64,000 bases of DNA from DATFDN01 sp963767645. Lineage in GTDB: Bacteria > Pseudomonadota > Alphaproteobacteria > Acetobacterales > Acetobacteraceae. The notes under the pieces are model-generated. The model was not told the DNA's origin and made no database searches. It saw only the letters and a list, made by a program, of their open reading frames with translations. The stretch lies in NCBI GenBank assembly GCA_963767645.1, contig CAVYEW010000003.1, forward strand, positions 124,001 to 188,000, in the 5' to 3' direction. The position numbers were made by a program, and so were the translations under genes. Shown piece after piece: positions 41,767 to 50,645 of this stretch (position 1 is the stretch's first letter; each line of letters opens with the position of its first letter).

Positions 41767-42842
41767 CCGCGCTTCTGGAAGCGTCCGGGCTGGCCAAGCA
41801 TTACCCGGTCCGCCGCGGCCTCGTGCTGTCGAGCACGGTAGGGGTGGTGCGCGCGGTGGATGGCGTCTCCTTCACGCTCGATCGAGGCGAGACGCTGGCG
41901 CTGGTCGGGGAATCGGGCTGCGGCAAGTCCACGACCGCCCGCCTGGTGCTGCGGCTGATCGAGCCCACCGCCGGGTCGATCCGCTTCGACGGGCAGGACA
42001 TCACCCACCTCGCCGGCGCAACACTGCGGCGGCTGCGGCGGCGAATGCAGATCGTGTTCCAGGACCCGTTCGCCTCGCTCAATCCGCGCATGACCGTGGG
42101 CGCGATCCTGGCCGAGCCGCTGGTCGTGCATCGCATCGGCACGCGGCGCACGCGCGAGCGCCGCGTTCAGGACTTGCTGGGACTGGTCGGCCTCGCGCCG
42201 TACCACGCGCACCGCTACCCGCACGAATTCTCCGGCGGCCAGCGTCAGCGCATCGGCATCGCCCGCGCCCTCGCGGTCGAGCCGGAGCTGATCGTCTGCG
42301 ATGAGCCGGTCTCGGCGCTGGACGTGTCGATCCAGGCGCAGGTCATCAACCTTCTCAAGGACCTGCAGGCGCGTCTCGGCCTCGCCTATCTGTTCATCGC
42401 CCACGACCTTGCCGTGGTGAAGCACATGGCCGACCGTGTGGCGGTGATGTATCTCGGCCAGATCGTCGAGATCGCGCGCAAGGACGAATTGTTCGCCGAT
42501 CCGCGCCACCCCTACACACGGACGTTGCTGGCGGCGATTCCGCGCCCCGATCCGCATCGGCAGCGTGCGCGGGAAGTAGCGCAGGGCGACGTGCCCAGCC
42601 CGATGAACCCGCCCGCGGGTTGCCGCTTCCACACACGCTGCCCATTCGTGATCGACCGCTGCCGCGCGGAAGCGCCACCCCTGACAACTTGGCGCGAGGG
42701 GCATTTCGCGGCCTGCCATCGGTCGGCTGAACTGCCCCAGTACACCGAGGAAGCGGCAGGCGGGATCGCGCCGGCTGCCGCCCGCCGGCTCGCGTTGTAC
42801 GAGGAGCGCCGCGCCGCCTTGGCGGCGGCCACGCCAGGCTGA
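41763..42842 (+). CDS. Oligopeptide/dipeptide ABC ATPase, DppF-like
   Basis: A 359-residue ATPase. Walker A is GESGCGKSTTA, the Q-loop is VFQDPFASLNPRMTVG, the signature is FSGGQRQRIGIARALA, Walker B is LIVCDEPVSALDVSIQAQVI and the H-loop is FIAHDLAVVKHM. The C-terminal oligopeptide-transporter domain has HPYTRTLLAAIP and PPAGCRFHTRCPF with the cysteine pattern. GTG 41763 overlaps the DppD-like stop. No permease genes are adjacent; a peptide-type binding protein (also frameshifted) is on the other strand at 46.7-48.3 kb. Confidence 0.92.
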   Translation: MTALLEASGLAKHYPVRRGLVLSSTVGVVRAVDGVSFTLDRGETLALVGESGCGKSTTARLVLRLIEPTAGSIRFDGQDITHLAGATLRRLRRRMQIVFQDPFASLNPRMTVGAILAEPLVVHRIGTRRTRERRVQDLLGLVGLAPYHAHRYPHEFSGGQRQRIGIARALAVEPELIVCDEPVSALDVSIQAQVINLLKDLQARLGLAYLFIAHDLAVVKHMADRVAVMYLGQIVEIARKDELFADPRHPYTRTLLAAIPRPDPHRQRAREVAQGDVPSPMNPPAGCRFHTRCPFVIDRCRAEAPPLTTWREGHFAACHRSAELPQYTEEAAGGIAPAAARRLALYEERRAALAAATPG

Positions 42843-42853
42843 GGAGATCGCCC

Positions 42854-44050
42854 ATGACCACGGTCAACGCCACCATCGCCGCGCCGCGCGCCATGATCGT
42901 GGGCGGCGGATCGGTCGCCCAGATCGCCGAACTGCTGGGCAAGTTCGGCCTGTCGCGCCCGTTGGTCGTGACCGATCCGGTCATGGTGAAGACCGGGCTG
43001 GTGCAACGCTGCCTGGAGCCGCTCGCCGCCGCCGGGATCGCGCACGCCGTATTCAGCGAAACGGTGCCCGATCCCACCGACACGGTGATCGAGGCGGGCG
43101 TCGGCCTCATCCGCAAGGGCGATTTCGACTGCCTGATCGGCTTCGGCGGCGGCTCGCCGATGGATACCGCCAAGGCCATGGCGATCCTCGCCTCGGGCGG
43201 GGGCAAGATGCGCGACTACAAGGTGCCGGTGCAGGCCGACCATGCCGAGCTGCCGGTCATCGCCATCCCGACCACGGCCGGCACGGGGAGCGAATGCACG
43301 CGCTTCACCGTCATCACCGATACCGAGCGCGACGAGAAGATGCTGATCGCCGGCCTCGGCGCCCTGCCTCTCGCCGCCATTGTCGATTACGAGCTGACCT
43401 ACACGGTCCCCGCCCGCACCACCGCCGATACCGGCGTCGACAGCCTGACGCACGCGCTGGAGGCCTACGTATCCAAGCGCGCCAACCCGTTCTCCGACGC
43501 CCTCGCCGTCTCGGCGATGGCGCTGATCGGCAAGCACCTGCGTACCGCCTACGCCGAGCCGCGCAACGCGGCGGCGCGAGAGGGCATGATGCTTGGCGCG
43601 ACCCAGGCGGGGCTGGCCTTCTCCAACAGCTCGGTCGCCCTGGTGCATGGCATGTCACGCCCGATCGGCGCGCATTTCCATGTTCCGCACGGGCTGTCCA
43701 ACGCGATGCTGCTGCCCGCCGTGACCCGCTTCTCGATCAGCGGCGCAGAGGCGCGCTACGCCGAGGCCGCGCGCCGCATCGGCCTCGCGGGCGATGCCGA
43801 CCCGGACCCGGCCGCCTGCGCCCGGCTGGTCGCCGGGCTGGAGGCGCTGAACGCCGCGCTGTCGGTGCCCTCGCCGGGAGAGTTCGGGATCGAGGAGGGG
43901 GCATGGACGGCGAAGATGGAGCTGATGGCGGAGCAGGCTCTGGCCTCGGGCAGCCCGGCCAACAATCCGCGCGTGCCGAGCAAGGATGAGATCGTGGCAC
44001 TGTATCGGGAGGTGTGGACCGGGGCGGCAGCCAATGCACGTGAGCTTTAA
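42854..44050 (+). CDS. Iron-containing alcohol dehydrogenase
   Basis: A 398-residue group III alcohol dehydrogenase, reducing or oxidising an alcohol/aldehyde with NAD(P). Features are LVVTDPVMVKTG, GFGGGSPMDTAKAMAILA (nucleotide-binding GGGSxxD), VIAIPTTAGTGSECTRF, and metal ligands in DTGVDSLTHALEAYVSKRAN (Asp, His) and GMSRPIGAHFHVPHGLSNAM (two His). ATG 42854 has GAGGAG six to eleven bases before. It starts 11 bases after the DppF-like gene and probably belongs to the same operon. Substrate unknown; maleylacetate reductase is a less likely alternative. Confidence 0.93.
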   Translation: MTTVNATIAAPRAMIVGGGSVAQIAELLGKFGLSRPLVVTDPVMVKTGLVQRCLEPLAAAGIAHAVFSETVPDPTDTVIEAGVGLIRKGDFDCLIGFGGGSPMDTAKAMAILASGGGKMRDYKVPVQADHAELPVIAIPTTAGTGSECTRFTVITDTERDEKMLIAGLGALPLAAIVDYELTYTVPARTTADTGVDSLTHALEAYVSKRANPFSDALAVSAMALIGKHLRTAYAEPRNAAAREGMMLGATQAGLAFSNSSVALVHGMSRPIGAHFHVPHGLSNAMLLPAVTRFSISGAEARYAEAARRIGLAGDADPDPAACARLVAGLEALNAALSVPSPGEFGIEEGAWTAKMELMAEQALASGSPANNPRVPSKDEIVALYREVWTGAAANAREL

Positions 44051-44186
44051 TGGGTTCTCAAGCAAATTAGATACGAGATAGCCGCCGTATAAGCTACTTC
44101 AGATAAGTGCAAACGCCGGAAGGGATTGCTGCCAGTTGTTGACGACAGCCTTGCTGCACCGGGCGAAAAGTAGAATGGAGGGGGAG

Positions 44187-45050
44187 ATGAAACGCGCGCT
44201 ACTAACAGCAACTATACTATGCAGCATAACCGCTACCTCAGCCAGGGCCGCCGATACGATTTATTTTCCGGCTAGCTGCTCGAAGAAGTCTGAGATGCGG
44301 CAAATGCCGCTAAACGAGCCTGTGACGAGGATGCCATTGACATGTAATGCGGTCATTCTGTCGCGTTTGGATAACGGGCACTTCGTAGTTCACTTCCTGC
44401 GCTCGGAAGCCAATGATCTTCCAATCGCCTTCGCTGGCCCGCAAGCGGTTCGGAGTTCCGACTTTCTGCGGCTGCTTACGCTACCTGTACAGCATCTCTA
44501 TTTGCCTGCTACCGGGGATCAATCCATCCCGGCTGATGTGGATAATGGAAGTGAGTGCATTTTCTCTGCGGGCACTAATGATATAATGGCGCTGCACGAC
44601 ATTGCCTGCGCTGCTGCCGTTAGCAACGCGGGTCAACGAACGGTTTACGGGTTTGAGGCGCACATTATCGACCCAGGCAAGCGACTGAGTGTGGAGCAGA
44701 AGGACCCCGATGCAGCACCGGCGCCACAAACGAGTGAGCCGCAGAATGACCCGCAAACTGTATGCCTGAAGCACGCTGGAGATATTCAAAACCTGCTATT
44801 CAAGGGTCACTTACAATTAGATGCTGACAGCTTACATGGGCGTGCGACGAGCGATCCGGATTTGACGCTTTGTGACTTGCAGGCGCATGTGCGCCCCGGG
44901 GCGACCAAAGACGAACAGATGATCTTGGGGCTGATGATCTTGCAGAATCCTGGCCTAACAAACAGCTTTGATGATCAGGTCGCGATTCGCACCTATAGAG
45001 ATGGCGCATGGCGTATCTCTGAGGTGCCACGCGCGCAGCAGACCCCGTAA
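44187..45050 (+). CDS. Secreted hypothetical protein, AT-richer than its surroundings
   Basis: A 287-residue protein with a signal peptide (MKRALLTATILCSITATSA, cleavage near ARA-AD). The mature protein has six cysteines (for example CSKK, LTCN, ECIF, ACAA) and a C-terminal QMILGLMILQNPGLTNSFDD. A Pro/Gln-rich linker (DPDAAPAPQTSEPQNDPQT) splits it into two parts. No family is recognised. Codon use differs from neighbouring genes: many A/T third positions. ATG 44187 directly follows GGAGGGGGAG; an earlier frame opening at 44136 lacks a site. It marks the beginning of an accessory patch. Confidence 0.7.
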   Translation: MKRALLTATILCSITATSARAADTIYFPASCSKKSEMRQMPLNEPVTRMPLTCNAVILSRLDNGHFVVHFLRSEANDLPIAFAGPQAVRSSDFLRLLTLPVQHLYLPATGDQSIPADVDNGSECIFSAGTNDIMALHDIACAAAVSNAGQRTVYGFEAHIIDPGKRLSVEQKDPDAAPAPQTSEPQNDPQTVCLKHAGDIQNLLFKGHLQLDADSLHGRATSDPDLTLCDLQAHVRPGATKDEQMILGLMILQNPGLTNSFDDQVAIRTYRDGAWRISEVPRAQQTP

Positions 45051-45184
45051 TATCGGCCCAATATCACACGACGGCCCTGTCGGTAGTGTCTCAGCTTGAA
45101 TTTGGCTGGTCTTGGCGCTCATCTCGCGTTAGCTCCGACTTCGTGTATACTTAGCGTAAAGCGTCATGAAGGGGTAGTTAGCCG

Positions 45185-45484
45185 GTGCCCTTAATTTCGG
45201 AGATTCGTAGCTGGCAGTGGGCGATTACGTGGGACAATGCCAAGCCCGCGAATTCATCAACTATGCTGGCGGACCTTGCCAATCTGGGACGTCTTACACA
45301 AACGCAAACCAAGACAACCGTTCTGCTGGCGCCAAAAGCCAAGGTAACGTGGCGGCATATTCGTCTTGCGATCGAGAAAAATCTGCATCCGAAGAAGGGC
45401 AATGCGTTCTACGCCAACCTGCGAACGCGGAAAGCATTCCAGTTGGGCAGCAAGACGAAGCGTCGCTGGAAGAAGGTAGGATAG
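45185..45484 (+). CDS. Small basic hypothetical protein
   Basis: A 99-residue protein (GTG start at 45185), rich in Lys, Thr and Trp. It ends KRRWKKVG and has TKTTVLLAPKAKVTWRHIRL and KNLHPKKGNAFYANLRT. The regular strand-helix pattern and KGNAFYANL phrase suggest a real, folded small protein of the kind found on mobile DNA, but the family is not recognised. It shows lower GC than neighbours and precedes a transposase remnant. No clear ribosome-binding site. Confidence 0.5.
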   Translation: MPLISEIRSWQWAITWDNAKPANSSTMLADLANLGRLTQTQTKTTVLLAPKAKVTWRHIRLAIEKNLHPKKGNAFYANLRTRKAFQLGSKTKRRWKKVG

Positions 45485-45489
45485 CCGCA

Positions 45490-45559
45490 ATGCCTAAAGG
45501 CCCCCGAGGCGAGAAGTGCCCTGCGATGTGATCGGCGCGGCCGTGAAGGTCATTATGCG
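45490..45559 (+). pseudogene. 5' fragment of a small conserved gene fused to transposase remnant
   Basis: ATG 45490 begins MPKGPRGEK, the start of a small conserved alphaproteobacterial protein that usually continues RPADVIGAAVKVMRIA. Here a shift gives a stop after MPKGPRGEKCPAM, but the next frame reads DVIGAAVKV before sequence changes to transposase at about 45555. So a 5' fragment was cut by, or joined to, the IS remnant. Confidence 0.5.
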
Positions 45560-45810
45560 CATGTCCATGGGCCGGTTCACCCGGCTCACGAATGCGTTTT
45601 AAGAAGGCGCACGCTGACATGGTGACGCTCTACACGGTTTGGTACAATTTCGTTCGCATCCACAAGACGCTTCGGGTCAGCCCTGCGATGGCGGCTGGCA
45701 TATCGGATCGGCTTTGGAGCATGAAGGACATGGTTGAACTGACCGATGCCACCGCCGAAGCGCCGAAGCCGCGCGGTCCCTACAAACCACGCCAGTCAAA
45801 GGTAGCCTAA
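45555..45810 (+). mobile_element. Remnant of IS1-type transposase (3' end)
   Basis: MRMSMGRFTRLTNAF (45555-45599), then one base out of frame KKAHADMVTLYTVWYNFVRI (from 45601) and HKTLRVSPAMAAGISDRLWS, ending at a TAA at 45808. NFVRIHKTLRVSPAMAAG is characteristic of a common alphaproteobacterial IS transposase (IS1 family in annotations). Only the last 85 codons remain; the catalytic part and both terminal inverted repeats are absent, and the frame is broken, so the element is dead. Confidence 0.75.
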
Positions 45811-45875
45811 TTATAGAGACATTCACACTCTACATCGAGTATGATCCTGATCCTCCGCAGGGAGCATCATGTCGT

Positions 45876-46040
45876 ATGTCACGGATTAGGATTAATGCAG
45901 CCGATTCAGGAGAGGCGCGGCGCATAGCAGAAGCCATTGCGAGCTTCGCTATGGATCAGGTTGCCGCACGGGTCAGGATCAAAACTCAGGACAGAGCGGG
46001 AAAGATCGTGGCAGAAATCCTGCGGTCGAATTCAAACTGA
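45876..46040 (+). CDS. Short unassigned open frame
   Basis: ATG 45876 to TGA 46040 encodes 54 residues: MSRIRINAADSGEARRIAEA followed by a basic stretch with KTQDRAGKIVAEIL. The frame is open further upstream (TFTLYIEYDPDPP) without a start codon. The alternating hydrophobic and charged pattern is protein-like, but it could also be a gene fragment brought in by the IS event. No family is recognised. Confidence 0.3.
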   Translation: MSRIRINAADSGEARRIAEAIASFAMDQVAARVRIKTQDRAGKIVAEILRSNSN

Positions 46041-46063
46041 AACACCAACGCCCTGTCCTATGT

Positions 46064-46636
46064 CTAACTTTCGAACGCCAGACCCGCATAAAGATCAGCC
46101 ACCGGCAGTTCGATTCCTACCTCTGGCATTGCGATCACGCCCGCCGTGACGGGCTCCGCTATCCAACTCCGATCGCCAACCTCTCGTTCCCGCCGGAACA
46201 CCGTGGCGGCGATGGCGGGCTGTTCGAGCAGGATGTAGCAGCGGATGCCGGGCAGGGTCGCGTATTCGGCGAGCTTGTCCACCCGGTCCGCCTTCGCAGT
46301 GCCATCTGATAGTACCTCGAAAACGACGGCCGCATCGGAGAGAGTCCCGGCCATTGGGTCAATGCGCCCCTCGACCACGCAGACATCCGGATAGCGAACC
46401 TTCCCGTCCACCAGCATCCGCATCTCCTGCACCGCGTCGAAGCGTTTGGGGTCAAGGCTCTGTGCCAGAGCTGTGAGCAGATTGAAGATGATACGCTGGT
46501 GCGCCCGACTGCCGCCCGCCATGGGGGTGACGTGCCTGCCGTCGAACTCATACTTTCCCTCCTGCTGGTCTTCCCAAGCGAGGAAGGCGTCCACAGTCCA
46601 ATTGACCGGCTCCGGTATGCGGCGCACGAGGTTCAT
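46064..46636 (-). CDS. Uma2-family (DUF820) putative endonuclease-like protein (second copy)
   Basis: A 190-residue Uma2 protein. Family marks are WTVDAFLAWEDQQEGKYEFD (KYEFDG), VRYPDVCVVEGRID with the Asp of the nuclease core, AAVVFEVLSDGT with Glu, and YATLPGIRCYILLEQ, a very typical Uma2 segment. ATG 46636. It is not a close copy of the gene at 5844; the two share only family-level similarity. It borders the accessory patch and the 3' end of the broken binding-protein gene (48-base gap). Confidence 0.87.
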   Translation of the reverse strand: MNLVRRIPEPVNWTVDAFLAWEDQQEGKYEFDGRHVTPMAGGSRAHQRIIFNLLTALAQSLDPKRFDAVQEMRMLVDGKVRYPDVCVVEGRIDPMAGTLSDAAVVFEVLSDGTAKADRVDKLAEYATLPGIRCYILLEQPAIAATVFRREREVGDRSWIAEPVTAGVIAMPEVGIELPVADLYAGLAFES

Positions 46637-46683
46637 GGTGCGATCCTACTACGTTTCCTTGAACGCGAGCAGGCTCTCCGGCA

Positions 46684-48265
46684 TTACGCCCGCCGCACCC
46701 GATAGAACTGCGGAATTCCCTCCGGCACCCCCGTCAGCGTCGATCGGAATGCCGTCGGCTGGAAGTACATCCCCAGCGGCGCATAGGACGGGTTCTGGAA
46801 GAACTCCGCCTGCATGTCCGCACACAGCTTCCGCTGCGCGGCAAGATCGGGCGCCTTGAACCAGGCCAATCGCAGCTCCTCCATGCGCGGGTCGGTCGGC
46901 CATCCGAACCAGCCCTTGCCGTCCGAACGAAGCGCAATGTCCGATGCCGGCGTGACGTTGCCGATGCCGCCCAGGAAGGTGAAGAAGATGTTCCATCCGC
47001 CCTGGTTCACCGGATTGCGGCTGGCGCGCCGCTGCACGACGGTGCCCCAGTCGAGCGACTGGTAATCGACGTTGAAGCCGATCCGTTTCAGCATCTCCCC
47101 GCCTACCTGCGCGATGGCGTTGATGGTGGGGAAATTGGAGGCCGCCAGGACCACGACGCGCTCGCCCTTGTAGCCGGCGGCTTGCAGCGCCTGGCGCAGC
47201 CTGGCCGGATCGCTCTCGCCGCGCATCGTCTCGACCCCGACCGTGCTCGCCATCGGGCTGCCCGGCACGAACAGCCCGACCTTGTCGAGGATCAGGCTGG
47301 GATCGGAGCCGGCGACTGCATCCATGTAGTCGCGCTGCTTCACCGCCGACAGCACGACACGGCGGATCGCCGGGTTGTCGAAAGGCGGGAACAGCTCATT
47401 GAAGCGCAGGCAGCCGATCTCGCCCGTGTGGTCCTTCACGACCGTCGCGAGAGTTCTGATCCTGCTTGAGCGAGGGCACGAGATCGATGGTCGGGTTCTC
47501 CCACCAGTCGAACTCCCCGGCGCTCAAGGCCGCGGCATTGGTGGCGGGGTCGGGCGAGACCGTCCACTCCACCCGGTCGAAATTCACCGGCTTCGGCCCG
47601 GCGGTGTACTCGGCCGGGCCGTCCTGGCGGGGCACGTAGCCGGCGAAGCGCTCATAGACGACCCGAGAACCGGTGACGCGCTCGGACGCCACGAACCGGA
47701 ACGGACCGCTTCCCACCATCTCCGTCACCTGCTGGAACGGATCGGTCCTGGCCAGCCGCTCCGGCATGATGCAGGCCATGTTGGTGATCGTGGCGAGCGC
47801 GTCTGGCAGCAGTGGGAACGGTGCTTTCAAGCGGAAGCGGATCACCTTGTCGGATGGCGCCGATAATTCGTCGGTCGCCGCCATCAGAACCGATCCGAAC
47901 GCATCGCGCTTGCCCCAGCGGTTCAGCGACGCCACGCAGTCGCGCGCCAGAACCGGCGTGTTGTCGTGGAATTTCAGCCCGTCGCGCAGCGTGATGTCCC
48001 ATTGCCGCCCATCGGCACTGACCGTGTGCCCGGCGGCCATCTGCGGGTGCGGCTGATAATTGTTGTCGATGCCGTACAGCGTGTCGAACACCAGGAAGCC
48101 ATGATTGCGGGTGACGTCGGCCGTGGTCCAGATCGGATCGAGCGAGGCGAGATCGGCTTGCGGGATGAACTTCAGGACGCGCTGCGCCTCGGCGCGGACG
48201 ATGGACGGTGCGGCGAGCGCGGCGGCGCCGGCCAGCGCGGTCTTGAGGACGTCGCGGCGTTTCAT
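46684..48265 (-). pseudogene. Peptide-type ABC substrate-binding protein (family 5), one frameshift
   Basis: The N-terminal frame (48265 down) begins MKRRDVLKTALAGAAALAAP, a Tat-like signal, and has RVLKFIPQADLASLDPIWTT, ITLRDGLKFHDNTPVLARDC and VGSGPFRFVASERVTGSRVV, all typical of DppA/OppA-type proteins. After SLKQDQN at about 47455 the protein continues in another frame as LATVVKDHTGEIGCLRFNEL and PPFDNPAIRRVVLSAVKQRD to a stop at 46684. Removing one T from TCTCGCG would restore a 526-residue protein. RBS AAGGAGACCTCCCG precedes the ATG. It is the fifth gene in line after coxS, coxL, coxM and the PLP enzyme. Either a recent mutation or a sequence error. Confidence 0.78.
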
Positions 48266-48306
48266 CGGGAGGTCTCCTTGTCTTGGACCGCAGTTTCTTT
48301 GGGTCC

Positions 48307-48392
48307 GCCCCCTCCCCCAACCCTCTCCCACAAGGGGAGGGGACCTACGATACGACTCCCCCTCCCCTTGTGGGAGGGGGCCGGGGGGAGGG
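48307..48392. repeat. Paired GC-rich palindrome reaching into the decarboxylase 3' end
   Basis: Arms CCCCTCCCCCAACCCTCTCC (48308 onward) and CTCCCCCTCCCCTTGTGGGA (48356 onward), with CCCACAAGGGG hairpins. It lies between the PLP decarboxylase gene and the binding-protein gene. The right half is translated as the C-terminal 16 residues of the decarboxylase. Confidence 0.7.
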
Positions 48393-49805
48393 ATCGCGGG
48401 CACGACGCGCGCCGATATCGAGCACCGAAGCGATCAGCGCCTCGACGTCCTCATGTCGCGTCCGATGGTTCACGATAGCTGCACGGATCGCGAGCCTGCC
48501 GTCCAAAACGGTGGTGGAGGGCGCGGCAATCCCGGACTCCTGCAGGTCCGCGACAAGCTCGGCGTTCTCGCGGTCTATGTCGCCGGCAAACTTGTAGCGA
48601 AAGCAGACGATGTTGAGTGCCACCGGCGCCAGCAGCTCCAACATTGGCGCCTTGTCCACCAGAGCGGCGAGATGGCGGGCGACTTCGCACGTATGCAGGA
48701 TGCTCGCCCCGATCCGGTCGGCGCCCCAGGTCTTGAAGGTGAACCAGACCTTGAGCGCGCGGAAGCCGCGCGAGAGGTCGGGTCCGAGATCGCACGGCCA
48801 GGGCGCACCGCCCGCCAGCCCGCGCGTCTCCTGTCGCAGATAGGCCGCAGGCGCGGCGAAGGCTTGCTCGGCATGGGCGCGCTCGCGCACGAGGATGCAG
48901 CCGGCGTCGTACGGCACCTGCCCCCATTTGTGAAAATCGAAGGCGATGCTGTCCGATTGCTCGATTCCCGCGAGCAGCGGGCGCAGCGCGGGCGACAGCG
49001 CGGCCAGGGCGCCGAAGGCGCCGTCGATGTGAAACCACAGCCCCTCGCGGCGGCATAGGGCCGCAAGGCCGGGCAGGTCGTCGATCGCGCCGATATTCAC
49101 GCTGCCGGCGGTGCCGACAAGCAGGAACGGGCGCAATCCGGCGTCGCGGTCGCGCCCGATCGCCTCAGCCGCCGCCGGTGCCTGCATCCGCCCCGCCTGA
49201 TCCGTCGGGATCAGCCGCAGCGCGTCTGTGCCCAGCCCCGCCATGTCCATGGCGCGGGCGACACAGCCATGCGCCGCCGCCGAGGCATAGGCGACCAGCC
49301 GCAACTCCGCTGCCCCGCGTTGGCGAACCGCCGTCTCGGCTTGTCGGCGCGCGATCAGGACCGCGATCAGGTTGGCGATCGAGGTGCCGGTGACGAGCAG
49401 GCCGCCGGCAGCATCGGGGAACCCGAACAGCTCGGCCATCCAGCGGATTACCTGCCGCTCGACCTCGATCGGCGCATGGTCGCGTCCGCCGAGATTGGCA
49501 TTCAGCCCGGCGGCGAGCATCTCCCCGACAATTCCGGCCGGGTTGCCGCCGCCATGCACCCAACCCATGAAGAGCGGATGAACGTTCCCCGTCGCATAGG
49601 GCAGGATGGAGTCGCGGAACTCCTCGCACGCCGCCGTCAGGCCGTCAGGATTGCGCGGCATAGGCGTGCGCAGGCGGGCGCGCACCGTCTCCGGGACCGG
49701 CCGCCAGACCGGCCGATCCCGGATATCGCGCGTGTAGTCCAGGATCTCATCCAGCGCCCGATGCGCCTGTGCGCGGAACCCCTCCCAATCCTCCGGGTCG
49801 AGCAC
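48345..49805 (-). CDS. PLP-dependent group II decarboxylase (aromatic-amino-acid-decarboxylase-like)
   Basis: A 486-residue fold-type I decarboxylase. It has FRDSILPYATGNVHPLFMGW, GGLLVTGTSIANLIAVLIAR, HIDGAFGALAALSP (PLP-interacting Asp) and the Schiff-base Lys in DSIAFDFHKWGQVPYDAG. The later PDLSRGFRALKVWFTFKTWG is typical of the family, which includes aromatic amino acid, glutamate and other amino-acid decarboxylases. The last residues DPSPRPPPTRGGGVVS come from a GC-rich repeat, so the natural end was probably near GARRA. It starts 11 bases after coxM. Substrate unknown; in this setting an aromatic amino acid is possible. Confidence 0.88.
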   Translation of the reverse strand: MLDPEDWEGFRAQAHRALDEILDYTRDIRDRPVWRPVPETVRARLRTPMPRNPDGLTAACEEFRDSILPYATGNVHPLFMGWVHGGGNPAGIVGEMLAAGLNANLGGRDHAPIEVERQVIRWMAELFGFPDAAGGLLVTGTSIANLIAVLIARRQAETAVRQRGAAELRLVAYASAAAHGCVARAMDMAGLGTDALRLIPTDQAGRMQAPAAAEAIGRDRDAGLRPFLLVGTAGSVNIGAIDDLPGLAALCRREGLWFHIDGAFGALAALSPALRPLLAGIEQSDSIAFDFHKWGQVPYDAGCILVRERAHAEQAFAAPAAYLRQETRGLAGGAPWPCDLGPDLSRGFRALKVWFTFKTWGADRIGASILHTCEVARHLAALVDKAPMLELLAPVALNIVCFRYKFAGDIDRENAELVADLQESGIAAPSTTVLDGRLAIRAAIVNHRTRHEDVEALIASVLDIGARRARDPSPRPPPTRGGGVVS

Positions 49806-49816
49806 CGGACCTCGGA

Positions 49817-50611
49817 CTAGCGCAGCTTCGCCAACGCCCGCTTCGCCATCACGCCCACCAGATGCGCGCGATACTCGGCGCTGCCGTGGATGTCGGCGTT
49901 CATATCGGCGGCCGGCGTGGTTACGCCGGCGATGGCATCGGGGGACAGGTTCGAGGCCAGCGCCTGCTCCATGGCGGTATGGCGGAACACGCCGTTCTGC
50001 CCCGCGCCCGTGACAACGACCCGCACGCCCTCGCGCGTCTTGGCCACGAACACACCGACCATGGCGTAGCGCGAGGCAGGATTGCGGAACTTCTCGTAGG
50101 CCGCCTTCTCGGGTGCCCGAAACTCGACCGCGGTGATGATCTCGTCGGGTTCCAAGGCCGTCGTGAACATGCCGAGGAAGAAATCGTCCGCCGTGATCGC
50201 CCGCCGCTGGGTGCGGATCGTCGCGTTCAGCGCGAGCGCCGCAGCCGGGTAGTCGGCCGCCGGATCGTTATTGGCGAGGCTGCCGCCGATCGTGCCCCGG
50301 TGGCGCACCTGCTCGTCGCCGATCATCCCGGCCAGCTCCGCCAGCGCAGGGATGAGCCGGCGCACTTCCTCCGAGGCCGCTACTGCCCCGTGCGGCGTCA
50401 TCGCGCCGATTGTCACCGTCGTACCGTCGGCCTTGATGCCGGCGAGCCGCGCGCCGGCGAGGTCGATGACCGTGGAGGGCCGATTGAGCCGCTGCTTGAG
50501 CACCGGGATAAGGGTCTGACCGCCGGCGATGAGCTTGGCTTCCGGGTCCGCCGCGAGCAGCCTGGCTGCCTCGTCCACGCTAGTCGCCCGCTGATAGCCG
50601 AAGTCGTACAT
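49817..50611 (-). CDS. Molybdenum hydroxylase, FAD-binding medium subunit (CoxM-like)
   Basis: A 264-residue FAD-binding subunit of a xanthine-oxidase-family hydroxylase. It begins MYDFGYQRATSVDEAARLLA, has the FAD motif AKLIAGGQTLIPVLKQRL and the second motif RHRGTIGGSLANNDPAADYP. The C-terminal YAMVGVFVAKTREGVRVVVT and domain end are normal. Passes electrons from the Fe-S subunit to FAD and then to an acceptor. ATG 50611, 34 bases after coxL on the same strand. Gene order here is small, large, medium. Confidence 0.93.
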   Translation of the reverse strand: MYDFGYQRATSVDEAARLLAADPEAKLIAGGQTLIPVLKQRLNRPSTVIDLAGARLAGIKADGTTVTIGAMTPHGAVAASEEVRRLIPALAELAGMIGDEQVRHRGTIGGSLANNDPAADYPAAALALNATIRTQRRAITADDFFLGMFTTALEPDEIITAVEFRAPEKAAYEKFRNPASRYAMVGVFVAKTREGVRVVVTGAGQNGVFRHTAMEQALASNLSPDAIAGVTTPAADMNADIHGSAEYRAHLVGVMAKRALAKLR

Positions 50612-50645
50612 CGTGCTGTTCCTTCGTCCGTCAGTGTGGAGCCGG

